The notes: generated by a model from the letters alone, not told the origin. A DNA stretch of 38,834 nt from G020350405 sp964513655 (GCA_964513655.1 CAZENQ010000022.1:1-38834); one strand, 5' to 3'; shown: positions 1 through 8,311, counted from the first letter of the stretch. Program-made: numbers and translations.

Positions 1-1469
1 AAGGGATTTATGGTATCCCCCTTGATGTTTCCGCCAATACGGTTTTTCTGTTTGTTCTATTAGGGTCGATGCTCGATAAGGTCGGCGCGGGACATTTTTT
101 TAATGACCTCGCGATTTCTTTACTTGGTAGATTCAAGGGCGGTGCCGCGAAGGCGGCCATTGTCTCGAGCGGACTGACGGGGCTTGTCTCAGGTTCAAGC
201 ATAGCCAACGTGGTTACAACAGGGACGTTTACGATTCCATTGATGAAGAAGGTCGGCTATCCCGGCAAGATTGCAGCGGCCACCGAAGTCGCAGCAAGTA
301 CCAACGGGCAGCTAATGCCGCCGATAATGGGTGCGGCGGCGTTTATCATCGCCGAGTATCTGGGCGTGTCCTATCTCGAAGTTATAAAGGCAGCTGCCAT
401 TCCCGCCTTTGTATCCTATTTTGCGCTTTTTTATATTGCCCATCTCGAGGCCTCAAAACTTGGGATGAGGCGTTTGCCTAAATCTGATATTCCCGCTTTT
501 TTTACGGTTCTGAAAAGCAGGTTTTATTATCTCATTCCGTTAGTAGCTTTAATATATGAATTGATTGTTGTACGGCACAGTCCGAAGCTGGCGGCTTTTA
601 ATGCGATAGTTGTCCTGATGGTGATTGTCTTCGTAAAGGAAGTCATCAAGGCAATCAAAGACGAAACGGGTATTTATGGAGCAATTATCAACAGCGCCAA
701 GACCATTGGTGAAGGCCTGATTGCAGGTTCGAAAAATATGCTCTCTGTTGCAGTCGCGACAGCTGCGGCGGGGATTGTTGTGGGTATCGTCGCAATGGGC
801 ATTGGCAGCATGGTTGTTCAGATTGTAGAGATACTTTCGGCCGGCAATATCTTCCTCCTGCTGTTTATAACGGCCATCGCAAGCCTGATACTTGGAATGG
901 GGCTGCCGACGACGGCAACCTATATTGTTATGGCATCGATAACGGTTCCTGTAATAATAAAGCTAAGTTCCACAAGCGGCATTAGTCTTATCCCGGCAAT
1001 AGCCGCTCACTTATTCTGCTTTTACTTCGGCATTCTTGCCGACGATACGCCGCCCGTTGGACTGGCCGCATATGCCGCGGCGGCTATCGCAAAATCCGAC
1101 CCCATACAGACGGGATTGCATGGGTTTCTGTACGATTTAAGGACTGCTGTTATTCCCTTTATGTTTGTCTTTAACGCGGAACTTATTCTTTATGGGGTCA
1201 ATAACTGGTCTGCGGCGCTGCTTATATTTACAATGGCGATATTTGGGGCATTTGCCTTTGCAAACGCCGTTCAGGGATGGTTTATAATAAAGAATAGATG
1301 GTATGAGATTCCCTTCTTCCTTGTTGCGTCGCTTATATTGTTTTATCCTGCTGTTATAACGAAGATCTTTAATCTGGATTATAGTCTTAGATATTACATG
1401 TACTTTGTTGGGATGGCAGTCTACGGCCTTGCCTATCTCGTCCAGAGGCTAAGGCTTAAGATATCGTAG
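1..1469 (+). CDS. TRAP transporter fused permease (DctQM/4TM-12TM type), C-terminal part
   Basis: The frame is open from base 3 at the window edge, so the gene starts upstream; the first visible ATG (69) is internal. About 489 codons remain. The protein is strongly hydrophobic with many membrane segments, and it carries the DctM-type signature GLPTTATYIVMA around base 900 and the segment ADDTPPVGLAAYAAAAIAKSD near 1040-1100, which is typical of TRAP large permease subunits. An early SMLDKVGAGHFFNDLA stretch fits the same family. The C-terminus adds extra helices, as in fused TRAP permeases. The family imports organic acids or related solutes with a cation gradient, using a periplasmic binding protein that is not visible here and may lie upstream. 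The next gene begins 101 bases downstream on the same strand. Substrate unknown. Confidence 0.88.
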   Translation, partial: GIYGIPLDVSANTVFLFVLLGSMLDKVGAGHFFNDLAISLLGRFKGGAAKAAIVSSGLTGLVSGSSIANVVTTGTFTIPLMKKVGYPGKIAAATEVAASTNGQLMPPIMGAAAFIIAEYLGVSYLEVIKAAAIPAFVSYFALFYIAHLEASKLGMRRLPKSDIPAFFTVLKSRFYYLIPLVALIYELIVVRHSPKLAAFNAIVVLMVIVFVKEVIKAIKDETGIYGAIINSAKTIGEGLIAGSKNMLSVAVATAAAGIVVGIVAMGIGSMVVQIVEILSAGNIFLLLFITAIASLILGMGLPTTATYIVMASITVPVIIKLSSTSGISLIPAIAAHLFCFYFGILADDTPPVGLAAYAAAAIAKSDPIQTGLHGFLYDLRTAVIPFMFVFNAELILYGVNNWSAALLIFTMAIFGAFAFANAVQGWFIIKNRWYEIPFFLVASLILFYPAVITKIFNLDYSLRYYMYFVGMAVYGLAYLVQRLRLKIS

Positions 1470-1570
1470 GAGGCTCGCCTTGCTGGTGTGTTGACTGTAG
1501 GGTTTTTGAAGGTAAAATTATGGAATACGAGAAGATCTAAATTTGAAACTATCTTTTGGAGTGTGATGTG

Positions 1571-2509
1571 ATGAGAGCAAAAGATAACAAAATCGATAGA
1601 AGAGGCTTTCTGAAGACGGTCGGGGTCGCGGGTGTTGGCTCTGTTTTTGTCTCCGCTCAAGTGAAAGCGATGGCAAGCAAGGAGCCTGAATCTATCCAAG
1701 TTCCGAGACGAAAGTTGGGCAAAACCGGTGTTGAGGTTCCGGTACTGTCTCTTGGTGTAGAGTTCAACGCCCTTGACAACCAAGTGGTCCTGCAGAAGGC
1801 CCTCGAGTATGAAGTCAATTACTGGGATACAGCCGAGACATATGCGGGTGGAAATGCTGCTCTTGGGGTGGGAAAATTCCTGCGGGAGAACCCTCATCTT
1901 CGAGATAAGATTTTCATTGTCACCAAGTCATCAGGGTCAAAAGGCAGCTACGATGAGCACAAGCCAGTCCCGGCAGATGTGGAAAAGTGTCTGCAGGCAT
2001 CCTTGAAAAGGCTTAACACCAACTACATCGATCTGTACTTCAGCTTTCATGGGCTGTCCGACCCTGTTCATTTGACGGATGAAGTGAAGCGGTGGATCGA
2101 GAGCGCCAAGCAACGGAAACTAATTCGGTTTTTTGGTTTCAGCACACACGAGAACATGGCCCAGTGCCTCACTGCTGCCGCCAGGCTCGACTGGATTGAC
2201 GCAATAATGACAGTCTACAATTTTAAACTCATACATGATACCGAGATGCAAGCCGCGATTGACGCGTGTCATAAAGCGGGTATAGGCCTGGTTGCTATGA
2301 AGACACAGGCGTTTGGGCAGAAATTTGAAACTGACCAGGACAAAAAACTGGTCAAGCATCTTCTCGAACGCGGCTTTACCGAAGGGCAGGCAAAGATAAA
2401 GGTTGTACTCGATGATAAACGGTTCAGCTCAGCCTGCGTGGGTATGGAAAGTGTTGCTTTGCTGGGGTCAAACGTTGCGGCAGTGCTGGATAAAACTGAG
2501 CTTTCCTGA
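1571..2509 (+). CDS. Tat-exported aldo/keto reductase, short paralogue without Fe-S tail
   Basis: A 312-aa protein. The start is ATG 1571, nine bases after GGAG (1558-1561); the upstream TTG at 1556 overlaps that SD and is rejected, and the paralogue at 2560 has the same spacing. The N-terminus has a twin-arginine signal (DRRGFLKTVGVAGVG then a hydrophobic stretch ending in SAQVKA). Next come RRKLGKTGVEVPVLSLG and the catalytic set of the aldo/keto reductase family: Asp and Tyr in YWDTAETYAGG, Lys in IFIVTKSSG, His in YIDLYFSFHG. It stops right after NVAAVLDKTELS. The neighbouring paralogue continues from the same point for about 100 residues with a Cys cluster. It is probably a periplasmic NAD(P)-dependent reductase or a cofactor-altered relative; substrate unknown. 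The missing tail suggests a shortened duplicate. Confidence 0.85.
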   Translation: MRAKDNKIDRRGFLKTVGVAGVGSVFVSAQVKAMASKEPESIQVPRRKLGKTGVEVPVLSLGVEFNALDNQVVLQKALEYEVNYWDTAETYAGGNAALGVGKFLRENPHLRDKIFIVTKSSGSKGSYDEHKPVPADVEKCLQASLKRLNTNYIDLYFSFHGLSDPVHLTDEVKRWIESAKQRKLIRFFGFSTHENMAQCLTAAARLDWIDAIMTVYNFKLIHDTEMQAAIDACHKAGIGLVAMKTQAFGQKFETDQDKKLVKHLLERGFTEGQAKIKVVLDDKRFSSACVGMESVALLGSNVAAVLDKTELS

Positions 2510-2559
2510 GCTGGCCTGCAGCTGGCTTGCGGTTGCGAACTTTTTAGGAGTTTGATGTG

Positions 2560-3825
2560 ATGAAAGCGAAAGATAAAGGAATCGATAGAAGAAATTTTCT
2601 GAAGACTATCGGGGCTACGGGGTTAGGCTCGGTTCTTGGCTCGGCCCAATTGAAAGCTGGGCTGGCGGACTCCAAAGCCTCTGAAAAACCAAAAAGGCCC
2701 GAGCCGCCAGAACTGCCGCGACGAAAGCTGGGCAAGACAGGCGTTGAGGTACAGATACTGGCTCTCGGAGGCGAATTTAACTTTCTCGACAACCAAATTA
2801 TGTTAGAAAAAGCCCTCGATTGGGGCGTGAGGTATTGGGACACCGCACACTTTTATTCACGTGGAAACAGCGAACGCGGCATAGGCAAATTCCTCGCAAA
2901 GAACCCAGAAATCCGAAAGAAACTGTTCCTTGCCACAAAGGCGTCAGGGGCAAAAAGCGCGGACGAAATAGAACAGCGTCTTCAGATGTCTCTGCAAAGG
3001 ATGAACACCGACTACATTGATTTGTACTATGGCGTGCATATGCTATCTGACCCCGCACGATTGACGGATGAATTAAAGCAGTGGGCCGAGAACGCAAAGA
3101 AACGCAAAGTTATACGGCTTTTCGGTGTCAGCACACACTCAAACATGACTGAATGCCTGGCAGCCGTGGCAAAGCTTGACTGGATTGATGCTGTTATGAC
3201 AAGCTACAACTTCCGGCTGATGCAGGATACCAGGATGCTGGCCGCGATTGACGCATGCCATAAGGCGGGTATCGGACTTATCGCGATGAAGGTCCAAGGA
3301 CACGGTCCGACAGTTCACTGGGCTGACCCGAGGTGTGACGTGGAAACCGAAGAGGATAAGAAACTGGTCGAACATTTCCTTAAGCGAGGCTTCACCAAAG
3401 GCCAGGCAAAGATAAAAGTTGTGCTACAGGATGAAAGGTTCAGTTCAGCCTGCGTCGCAATGGACGATGTCGCAATTGTGGCTTCAAATGTAGCGGCTGT
3501 ACTCGATAAGACCAAACTTTCACAGGCGGATTCACGAGTTTTCAATGAATATGCCTGTGCGACGAGGGCCGGCTATTGTGCTGGCTGCGCTAGTATCTGC
3601 GAATCGGCCTTGCCGGACGCCACATGTATCAGTGAGATTATGCGTTATCTGATGTACTACAACAGCTACGGCCGAAAGGCCGAGGCAAAAGGACTTTTCG
3701 CCCAAATTCCTACGCACATGCGGAAAAAATTGCTCCGGACCGATTACAGCCGTGCCGAAGCCCGCTGTCCGCAACATCTGGCTATAGCTAAACTTATCAC
3801 CGAAGCGGTAAGCAAATTAGCCTGA
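2560..3825 (+). CDS. Tat-exported aldo/keto reductase with C-terminal Fe-S-type Cys cluster
   Basis: A 421-aa protein. ATG 2560 follows TAGGAG (2545-2550) at nine bases; a GTG directly in front is less likely. It has a Tat signal (DRRNFLKTIGATGLGSVLG), the AKR core with YWDTAHFYSRG (Asp, Tyr), LFLATKASG (Lys) and YIDLYYGVHM (His), then a C-terminal extension with CATRAGYCAGCASIC, a CxxxxxxCxxCxxxC-like spacing expected to hold a [4Fe-4S] cluster as in COG1453-type AKRs. It is closely similar to the gene immediately upstream (tandem duplication); the 50-base gap between them contains only the ribosome binding site and a possible remnant of the lost Cys region. The likely role is a periplasmic redox enzyme acting on carbonyl or sugar-derived substrates; this is inferred only from family and export signal. 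Confidence 0.87.
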   Translation: MKAKDKGIDRRNFLKTIGATGLGSVLGSAQLKAGLADSKASEKPKRPEPPELPRRKLGKTGVEVQILALGGEFNFLDNQIMLEKALDWGVRYWDTAHFYSRGNSERGIGKFLAKNPEIRKKLFLATKASGAKSADEIEQRLQMSLQRMNTDYIDLYYGVHMLSDPARLTDELKQWAENAKKRKVIRLFGVSTHSNMTECLAAVAKLDWIDAVMTSYNFRLMQDTRMLAAIDACHKAGIGLIAMKVQGHGPTVHWADPRCDVETEEDKKLVEHFLKRGFTKGQAKIKVVLQDERFSSACVAMDDVAIVASNVAAVLDKTKLSQADSRVFNEYACATRAGYCAGCASICESALPDATCISEIMRYLMYYNSYGRKAEAKGLFAQIPTHMRKKLLRTDYSRAEARCPQHLAIAKLITEAVSKLA

Positions 3826-3904
3826 TAGGTGCCCTGATACAGAGTTCCACCCCTCCCTGGACTCGGCCCGCGGGCAGCGATGTTGTGAAAAAAATAAATC
3901 TGTG

Positions 3905-3934
3905 TTGACAAGCAGCTTTAGTTTTTTGTATAAT
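3905..3934 (+). promoter_or_regulatory. Near-perfect sigma70-type promoter
   Basis: TTGACA at 3905-3910, an 18-base spacer, and TATAAT at 3929-3934. Both hexamers match the consensus exactly. Predicted initiation is near 3941. No long same-strand gene follows until 5290, so the transcript runs into the 3' end of the opposing RNase HII-like gene. Confidence 0.65.
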
Positions 3935-3940
3935 AACTGT

Positions 3941-4093
3941 GTTGCGACAGGCGGTTAGGCCAAATATTTATAGGGCAGTATTGCCAATAAAGAAATGCCG
4001 CAACGGGGAGACAAGGTGATGAGAAGTAATTATAAGAGCCTAAGTCTCCCTTGTTTTATGCGCACCACTTCTCATCTGCTGCGGATTAGTTGA
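3941..4093 (+). ncRNA. Candidate structured small RNA, possibly encoding a 24-aa peptide
   Basis: Starts where the consensus promoter predicts initiation. Visible pairings are GTTGCG (3941-3946) with CGCAAC (3999-4004), GGCA/TGCC around 3974-3985, GGGAGAC (4006-4012) with GTCTCCC (4044-4050), and GATGAGAAGT (ending 4027) with ACTTCTCATC (4067-4076). The last two interleave, so they form either a pseudoknot or two alternative folds. An ORF of 24 codons starts at ATG 4019, eight bases after GGGGAG (4005-4010), and ends at TGA 4091-4093; its SD lies inside one stem. The 3' part is antisense to the end of the RNase HII-like gene. I recognise no known RNA family. No U-tract terminator is visible. 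It could be a regulatory RNA, a leader peptide, or a decayed gene start. Confidence 0.35.
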
Positions 4094-5031
4094 TTACTGT
4101 CATACCGGACGTGAGGGACATGAGTTTTAAGGTCCTCGATGAAACGCAGCCCGTCCTTCCAGTATCCCGCCGTAGGCTTTAACTCAGAATGAAAGCTCGA
4201 GAAATAGCGGTTTATATTGTCAACCAGAAGTTCCCTTACGTATTTGCTGACCATCGATGCCAGCGAGACCGGCAAGAATTTATCATCAGCGCCGACCGTG
4301 AAATGCAGACGCATCTGCCTGCCGTCGGCCTGCAATTTATAGCTGCTGTTGGTCGGGCTTTCGCGCAGAATTTTCAATTCCATATCTGCAAACATCCGCT
4401 GCAGGATTCTTCGATACCGAACGCGCCCGCCCTGCCTGTCGATTATGACCTGTAAATCGTCTCCAGCAAAATTATCGTAAGCTGCCTTTATAAGCTGCGC
4501 GGTAGCGGTAAAAAGAACGCTGGCCTTGTTTTTGACCGTGCCCACCAATTTGTTATAGTGCGCAACGTCCAGACAGCAACTTCTGAGCCCCAGCAGTTCA
4601 ATGCCATTTGAGGCCAGGTCCTCAGCCAGCACCGCCGAGGCGATTTCCATATCAGCTTCATTGGCCGCAAGCTCATCACTTCCGGCTTCTTTATACCAGG
4701 GGTAATCAGCTATTCGCTCAAGGCAATCCGGACACAACACCGCCAGCAACTCAGTCAATGTCCTCGGCTCTTTACCGAGGCATCTCAGGAACGCCCGGAC
4801 CGTTCGTTTCAGGTGCTTGATTCCGAGTGACCTATTGAATGCCTTTTTGCTGTCGGCAATGAGCAGCCGGCCAGCGAGGTGTCGCCTTTTATCGCCGACG
4901 CTCTTGCCCAAAACCTGCCAAAGGTCGGCTGTCAACAGATGATGGGGAAGCAGAAAAGTGCTCGACGACACAACCAGCGGCCCCAGAATAGGCCCGAAAC
5001 CAGCTTCGTCGATTCCAACCAGAACTACCAT
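4072..5031 (-). CDS. Divergent ribonuclease HII-like protein
   Basis: A 319-aa protein. I start it at the ATG at 5031 so that the protein begins MVVLVGIDEAG; a longer frame upstream would run through the tRNA gene. RNase H type 2 hallmarks are visible: GIDEAGFGPILGPLVVSS with D8 and E9, IADSKKAF with D60, VIIDRQGGR with D198, and SLASMVSKYVRELL near 256-269. In classical RNase HII the last acidic residue is Asp in a K-x-x-RD context. Here the position reads R-E (E267), an unusual replacement. At 319 aa it is longer than the usual 200-260. The expected role is removal of ribonucleotides or RNA primers from DNA. It lies 30 bases behind tRNA-Arg on the same strand, so co-transcription is likely. 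It could be a lineage-specific RNase H relative with altered activity. Confidence 0.75.
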   Translation of the reverse strand: MVVLVGIDEAGFGPILGPLVVSSSTFLLPHHLLTADLWQVLGKSVGDKRRHLAGRLLIADSKKAFNRSLGIKHLKRTVRAFLRCLGKEPRTLTELLAVLCPDCLERIADYPWYKEAGSDELAANEADMEIASAVLAEDLASNGIELLGLRSCCLDVAHYNKLVGTVKNKASVLFTATAQLIKAAYDNFAGDDLQVIIDRQGGRVRYRRILQRMFADMELKILRESPTNSSYKLQADGRQMRLHFTVGADDKFLPVSLASMVSKYVRELLVDNINRYFSSFHSELKPTAGYWKDGLRFIEDLKTHVPHVRYDSNQLIRSR

Positions 5032-5061
5032 CCTTGTTACCTTTACCTTCCTTGCAATAAC

Positions 5062-5135
5062 TATCCCCGGTGCGACTCGAACGCACAACCTCTGGCTCCG
5101 GAGGCCAGCGCTCTATCCAATTGAGCTACGGGGAC
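5062..5135 (-). tRNA. tRNA-Arg (anticodon CCG)
   Basis: On the minus strand the 74-base sequence folds as a tRNA. The acceptor GTCCCCG pairs with CGGGGAT (G-U at the end), the D arm contains AGCTCAATTGGATAGAGC, the anticodon stem CTGGC/GCCAG closes the loop CTCCGGA, and the T arm is GTGCG-TTCGA-GTCGCAC. Anticodon CCG at 5101-5099 reads CGG (Arg). The discriminator is A at 5062. CCA is not encoded. Confidence 0.96.
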
Positions 5136-5150
5136 CAAAATCACTATATT

Positions 5151-5179
5151 CTGTTATGCCAAAACGGTGAAAAAGTCAA
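5151..5179 (-). promoter_or_regulatory. Candidate promoter of the tRNA-Arg / RNase HII-like unit
   Basis: On the minus strand TTGACT (5179-5174) and TAACAG (5156-5151) are separated by 17 bases. Initiation would fall about ten bases before the tRNA 5' end. The -35 is strong and the -10 weak. Confidence 0.4.
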
Positions 5180-5232
5180 GAACATAACTGCTGGAATTAG
5201 CCGGTACTTACGCTCATATAGCAACTTTGCGC

Positions 5233-5267
5233 TTAAGGATTTCGCCTCAATATGTTATAATAACATA
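5233..5267 (+). promoter_or_regulatory. Promoter with a 17-base palindrome over its -10 box
   Basis: A TATAAT at 5256-5261 lies 17 bases after a weak -35 (TTAAGG, 5233-5238). The -10 sits inside a perfect palindrome at 5251-5267: TATGTTAT, one central A, ATAACATA. This placement is typical of a repressor operator. It precedes the aspartic protease gene, whose ATG is at 5290. No regulator gene is adjacent. Confidence 0.45.
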
Positions 5268-5289
5268 AGTTACAAAGGGTGTTCGTTAA

Positions 5290-6888
5290 ATGTCAAAGAA
5301 TAAACCACTTTTGCAGCGCAAAACAGCGGTAGGTGCGCTTCTGCTGTTAGTCGTCCTTTCCGAGGCGGCACTTGCAGGCCCGGCGGATTTCAATATCGAC
5401 GGGGTATTTGAAGTGGCGCTGGATCTGCCCCGGATATTGTTTTTACTGAAGCGGGACCCCAACGGACAGCCGTTAGAATACCAAGGTGAATTCCTGGTAA
5501 ACTGGGCGTTTCTCGATACCGGGGCATCCGGCATCTTGCTCTCACGTGAAACAGTCACTCAGCTGGAAATAGACATCGACCCCAATGCCCAGTACATTGA
5601 TGTCGGCGTCGGAGGCACTGAATTCTTTGACGTTTCGGAGCCCTTGTACATAGGCACGGCCGCCCACAACGACCCCGACCCCAATGACCCGAACCATTAT
5701 CTGCCATTAATGGGGCCCTGGGGCTTTCAGGTCAACCAAAGCTTTGCCGGAGAGTTTCCGAACGAGCCCATAGACCTTCTCGGAATGCCGGTAATGGCCG
5801 GCAAAACTGTAGTGTTAAATGCAGGCGCCGTAAACCGCCTCGATTACTTCTCCGCCGATATCAGAGAGCCGAACGACCCGACAATCCCCGAAGTTGATTT
5901 CACAGTGCCGTTGAGGCAGGACAAATATATTATGCCGAAAGACCCAAATAATATCCCACCTTTGCCTGTGCTTGCCTACAATCCGGTTATCGACAACATC
6001 ACTACCGAATACAACGGCAAAAGTTTCACCACAAGCTGGATTCTCGATACGGGTGGTACGCTCAGTCTAATGTCAACGTCACAGGCAGCAGCATTAGGTC
6101 TTACCGACTCGGACGGTACGCCGCTGATTGTGCCGGACTTTAGTATCCCAATCGGAGGGATTGGGGAAGACGTTAATATACCAGGCTTTCAAATAGACAA
6201 TCTCATAATACCCACCCTCAACGGTTACAGCCTCATATTTAACAACGCCCGCATCGGCGTCCACGACATTGGGATTGTCGATGAGGAAACGGGCGAACTC
6301 ATCATCCTCGACGGCATTTTTGGAAGTAATTTCCTATGTGCCTCGGCGAAGCTCGAGGGCGGCTGGCCCATTGACTTTGCCGCGGGCCCCTTTGAAAACA
6401 TAGTTATCGATATGCACAACGGCCTTTTGGGCTTTGATGTTAATGATGCTTACCCGTTACCGAGCTGCGGTGACCCCCAGCACCCTCAGCCGGGAGGCGA
6501 TTTTACCGGCGACTGCAGAGTCAACTTTCTCGATTTACATGTCCTGACTGAAAACTGGCTGCGCGATGATTGTAGTGTTGGCAATAGTTACTGCCAGGAT
6601 GCAGACATGGACAAGACCGGCACAATCAATTCGGTTGATTACGCCCTTCTGACCGAACAATGGTTCAACTCGCCTTTCAGTTCAACCTGTGGCGACGCCG
6701 AGCACCCCTGGCGCAAGGCGGACTTGAACCGTGATTGTTCTGTCGATTTACATGACCTGTGGGTTCTTACGGAAGAATGGGTCAACGACTGTGATTGGCT
6801 CAATTGGAACTGCCGCGGCGCCGACATAAACTCAGACAAAATCGCAAATTTTGCCGATTACGCTGAGCTTGTCCGTGCAGTCCAATAA
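5290..6888 (+). CDS. Secreted pepsin-like aspartic protease with dockerin-like C-terminus
   Basis: A 532-aa protein. It begins with a signal peptide (charged N-terminus, LLLLVVLSEAALA, cleavage near 29). Two aspartic-protease active-site motifs are visible: LDTGASG with D76 and LDTGGTL with D253. The protein therefore seems to hold both lobes of a pepsin fold rather than a single retropepsin-type half. From about residue 404 to the end there are four calcium-loop-like motifs in two pairs (DFTGDCRVNFLDL, DMDKTGTINSVDY, DLNRDCSVDLHDL, DINSDKIANFADY), each pair followed by a Trp-containing helix; this resembles the dockerin/EF-hand tails common in Phycisphaerae secreted proteins. It is likely extracellular or surface-attached, possibly through a cohesin-like partner. 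The substrate is unknown. waaA follows after 127 bases. Confidence 0.82.
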   Translation: MSKNKPLLQRKTAVGALLLLVVLSEAALAGPADFNIDGVFEVALDLPRILFLLKRDPNGQPLEYQGEFLVNWAFLDTGASGILLSRETVTQLEIDIDPNAQYIDVGVGGTEFFDVSEPLYIGTAAHNDPDPNDPNHYLPLMGPWGFQVNQSFAGEFPNEPIDLLGMPVMAGKTVVLNAGAVNRLDYFSADIREPNDPTIPEVDFTVPLRQDKYIMPKDPNNIPPLPVLAYNPVIDNITTEYNGKSFTTSWILDTGGTLSLMSTSQAAALGLTDSDGTPLIVPDFSIPIGGIGEDVNIPGFQIDNLIIPTLNGYSLIFNNARIGVHDIGIVDEETGELIILDGIFGSNFLCASAKLEGGWPIDFAAGPFENIVIDMHNGLLGFDVNDAYPLPSCGDPQHPQPGGDFTGDCRVNFLDLHVLTENWLRDDCSVGNSYCQDADMDKTGTINSVDYALLTEQWFNSPFSSTCGDAEHPWRKADLNRDCSVDLHDLWVLTEEWVNDCDWLNWNCRGADINSDKIANFADYAELVRAVQ

Positions 6889-7015
6889 TGATCTGAACGG
6901 TCTATCCCCACCACCTTCGCCACCTATCAATTCCGACTTGCCAGCCCGACGAACTGTTTGACACGGTAGCAGTTTAGAAATATCATTATGCCGTTATTTC
7001 TTCGGTAGACTGCCA

Positions 7016-8311
7016 ATGAGAATTCTAATTGATTTTTTATATCTGCTGACCGCTATAGTAATAAGCCCCATTGTTCTGTACCGGATGGCGAGATACAAAC
7101 GCTATCGGGCAGGCTGGGCCAACAGATTCGGCAAAATCGCTTGCAAAGACCCGCAAAAAAAATGCATCTGGATTCACGCCGTAAGCGTAGGTGAGGTCAA
7201 CGCAACCAAAACAATCGTCAAGGAACTTCAAAACAGGTTCGCCGACTTTGAAATCGTAATGAGCACCACTACCGATACCGGCTTTGCCCGCGCAAGTGCC
7301 CTTTACGGAAACGACCTGGCGGTCTTCTACTTTCCACTCGACCTCTCATGGACAGTGCAACGTGCTTTTCGCAACATCAACCCGGCCATCTGCTTGCTCA
7401 TCGAGCAGGAGGTCTGGCCCAATTTTGTTACCATTGCAGACCAGCTCAATATCCCTGTTGTCGTAGTAAACGGTAGGATAAGCGACAAAGGTTTCGCAAG
7501 ATACCGCAAGATAAAGCCAATCGCGAAAAAGATATACCGTAAAGTCAATCTTGTCCTTGCACAGACGGATGAATATGGCCAGCGTTTCAAGGAAATCGGC
7601 TGCGCTGAAGAAAAAGTCCTCGTTACCGGCTCACTAAAATACGATACGGCGCAGGTGACCGATAAAGTCGATGGCGCCGACGAACTTGCTGACCAGCTTA
7701 ATATAAAAGGCCAAAGGCTGTGGGTGACAGGCGGAACCGGAAACGATGAAGAAAAGATACTGCTCGATGTCTACCAGAGCTTAAAACAACAGGAGAAGTA
7801 CAGTGATTTGCGTTTTGCTGTTGTCCCGCGCAAGCCTGAAAGGTTTGACGAGGTGGCGCAGTTGATAAAACAGGCAGATTTACCTATTGTCCGTTACAGC
7901 CGGATAAAGGATGGTACCCCCCTGCCACAGCAGGACAAGCAGGCCGTAATACTCGGCGATACTATGGGCGATTTGCGGAAGTTTTATTCAATCGCAAGTA
8001 TTATTTTCGTCGGCCGGTCGCTCGTGCCGATGGGAGGCTCCGATATGATGGAGGCAGCAGCGCTGGGCAAATGCACCCTCTTTGGCCCATATACTTTTAA
8101 TTTCAAACAAACCGTCGGTGCACTCCTGCAGGGCCAAGGCGCCATTCAGGTCAAAGATAAAGATGACCTGCTGCAAACAATGCAAAAGTGCCTCACCGAC
8201 CCTAACTTCGCCCAGAAAATCGCCCAAAACGGACAAAACGTAATCAAACAAAACCAGGGCGCAACACAAAAAACCATAGACCAAATCGCAAAATTGCTAA
8301 ATCCCGCCTGA
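7016..8311 (+). CDS. waaA: 3-deoxy-D-manno-octulosonic acid (Kdo) transferase
   Basis: A 431-aa protein, the normal length for WaaA/KdtA. It has an N-terminal membrane anchor (residues 3-22), then WIHAVSVGEVNA with the family's catalytic Glu at E60, MSTTTDTGFA, LIEQEVWPNF, and a C-terminal GT-B lobe with VVPRKPERFDEV, ILGDTMGDLRKFYSIASIIFVGRSLVPMGGSDMMEAAALGK. The enzyme adds Kdo from CMP-Kdo to the lipid A precursor at the inner membrane. Its presence argues for a Gram-negative envelope with LPS. The SD before ATG 7016 is weak. It converges on the methyltransferase gene, with only 20 bases between the stops. Confidence 0.95.
   Translation: MRILIDFLYLLTAIVISPIVLYRMARYKRYRAGWANRFGKIACKDPQKKCIWIHAVSVGEVNATKTIVKELQNRFADFEIVMSTTTDTGFARASALYGNDLAVFYFPLDLSWTVQRAFRNINPAICLLIEQEVWPNFVTIADQLNIPVVVVNGRISDKGFARYRKIKPIAKKIYRKVNLVLAQTDEYGQRFKEIGCAEEKVLVTGSLKYDTAQVTDKVDGADELADQLNIKGQRLWVTGGTGNDEEKILLDVYQSLKQQEKYSDLRFAVVPRKPERFDEVAQLIKQADLPIVRYSRIKDGTPLPQQDKQAVILGDTMGDLRKFYSIASIIFVGRSLVPMGGSDMMEAAALGKCTLFGPYTFNFKQTVGALLQGQGAIQVKDKDDLLQTMQKCLTDPNFAQKIAQNGQNVIKQNQGATQKTIDQIAKLLNPA

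Noticed and set aside
1556..1570. A TTG start for the first aldo/keto reductase.
   Set aside because: The TTG overlaps the SD GGAG at 1558-1561. ATG 1571 has the same spacing as the paralogue's start.
5032..5088. A start at 5088 for the RNase HII-like gene, 19 codons upstream of the chosen ATG.
   Set aside because: That stretch lies partly inside the tRNA-Arg gene. The ATG at 5031 gives the family's usual N-terminus just before GIDEAG.
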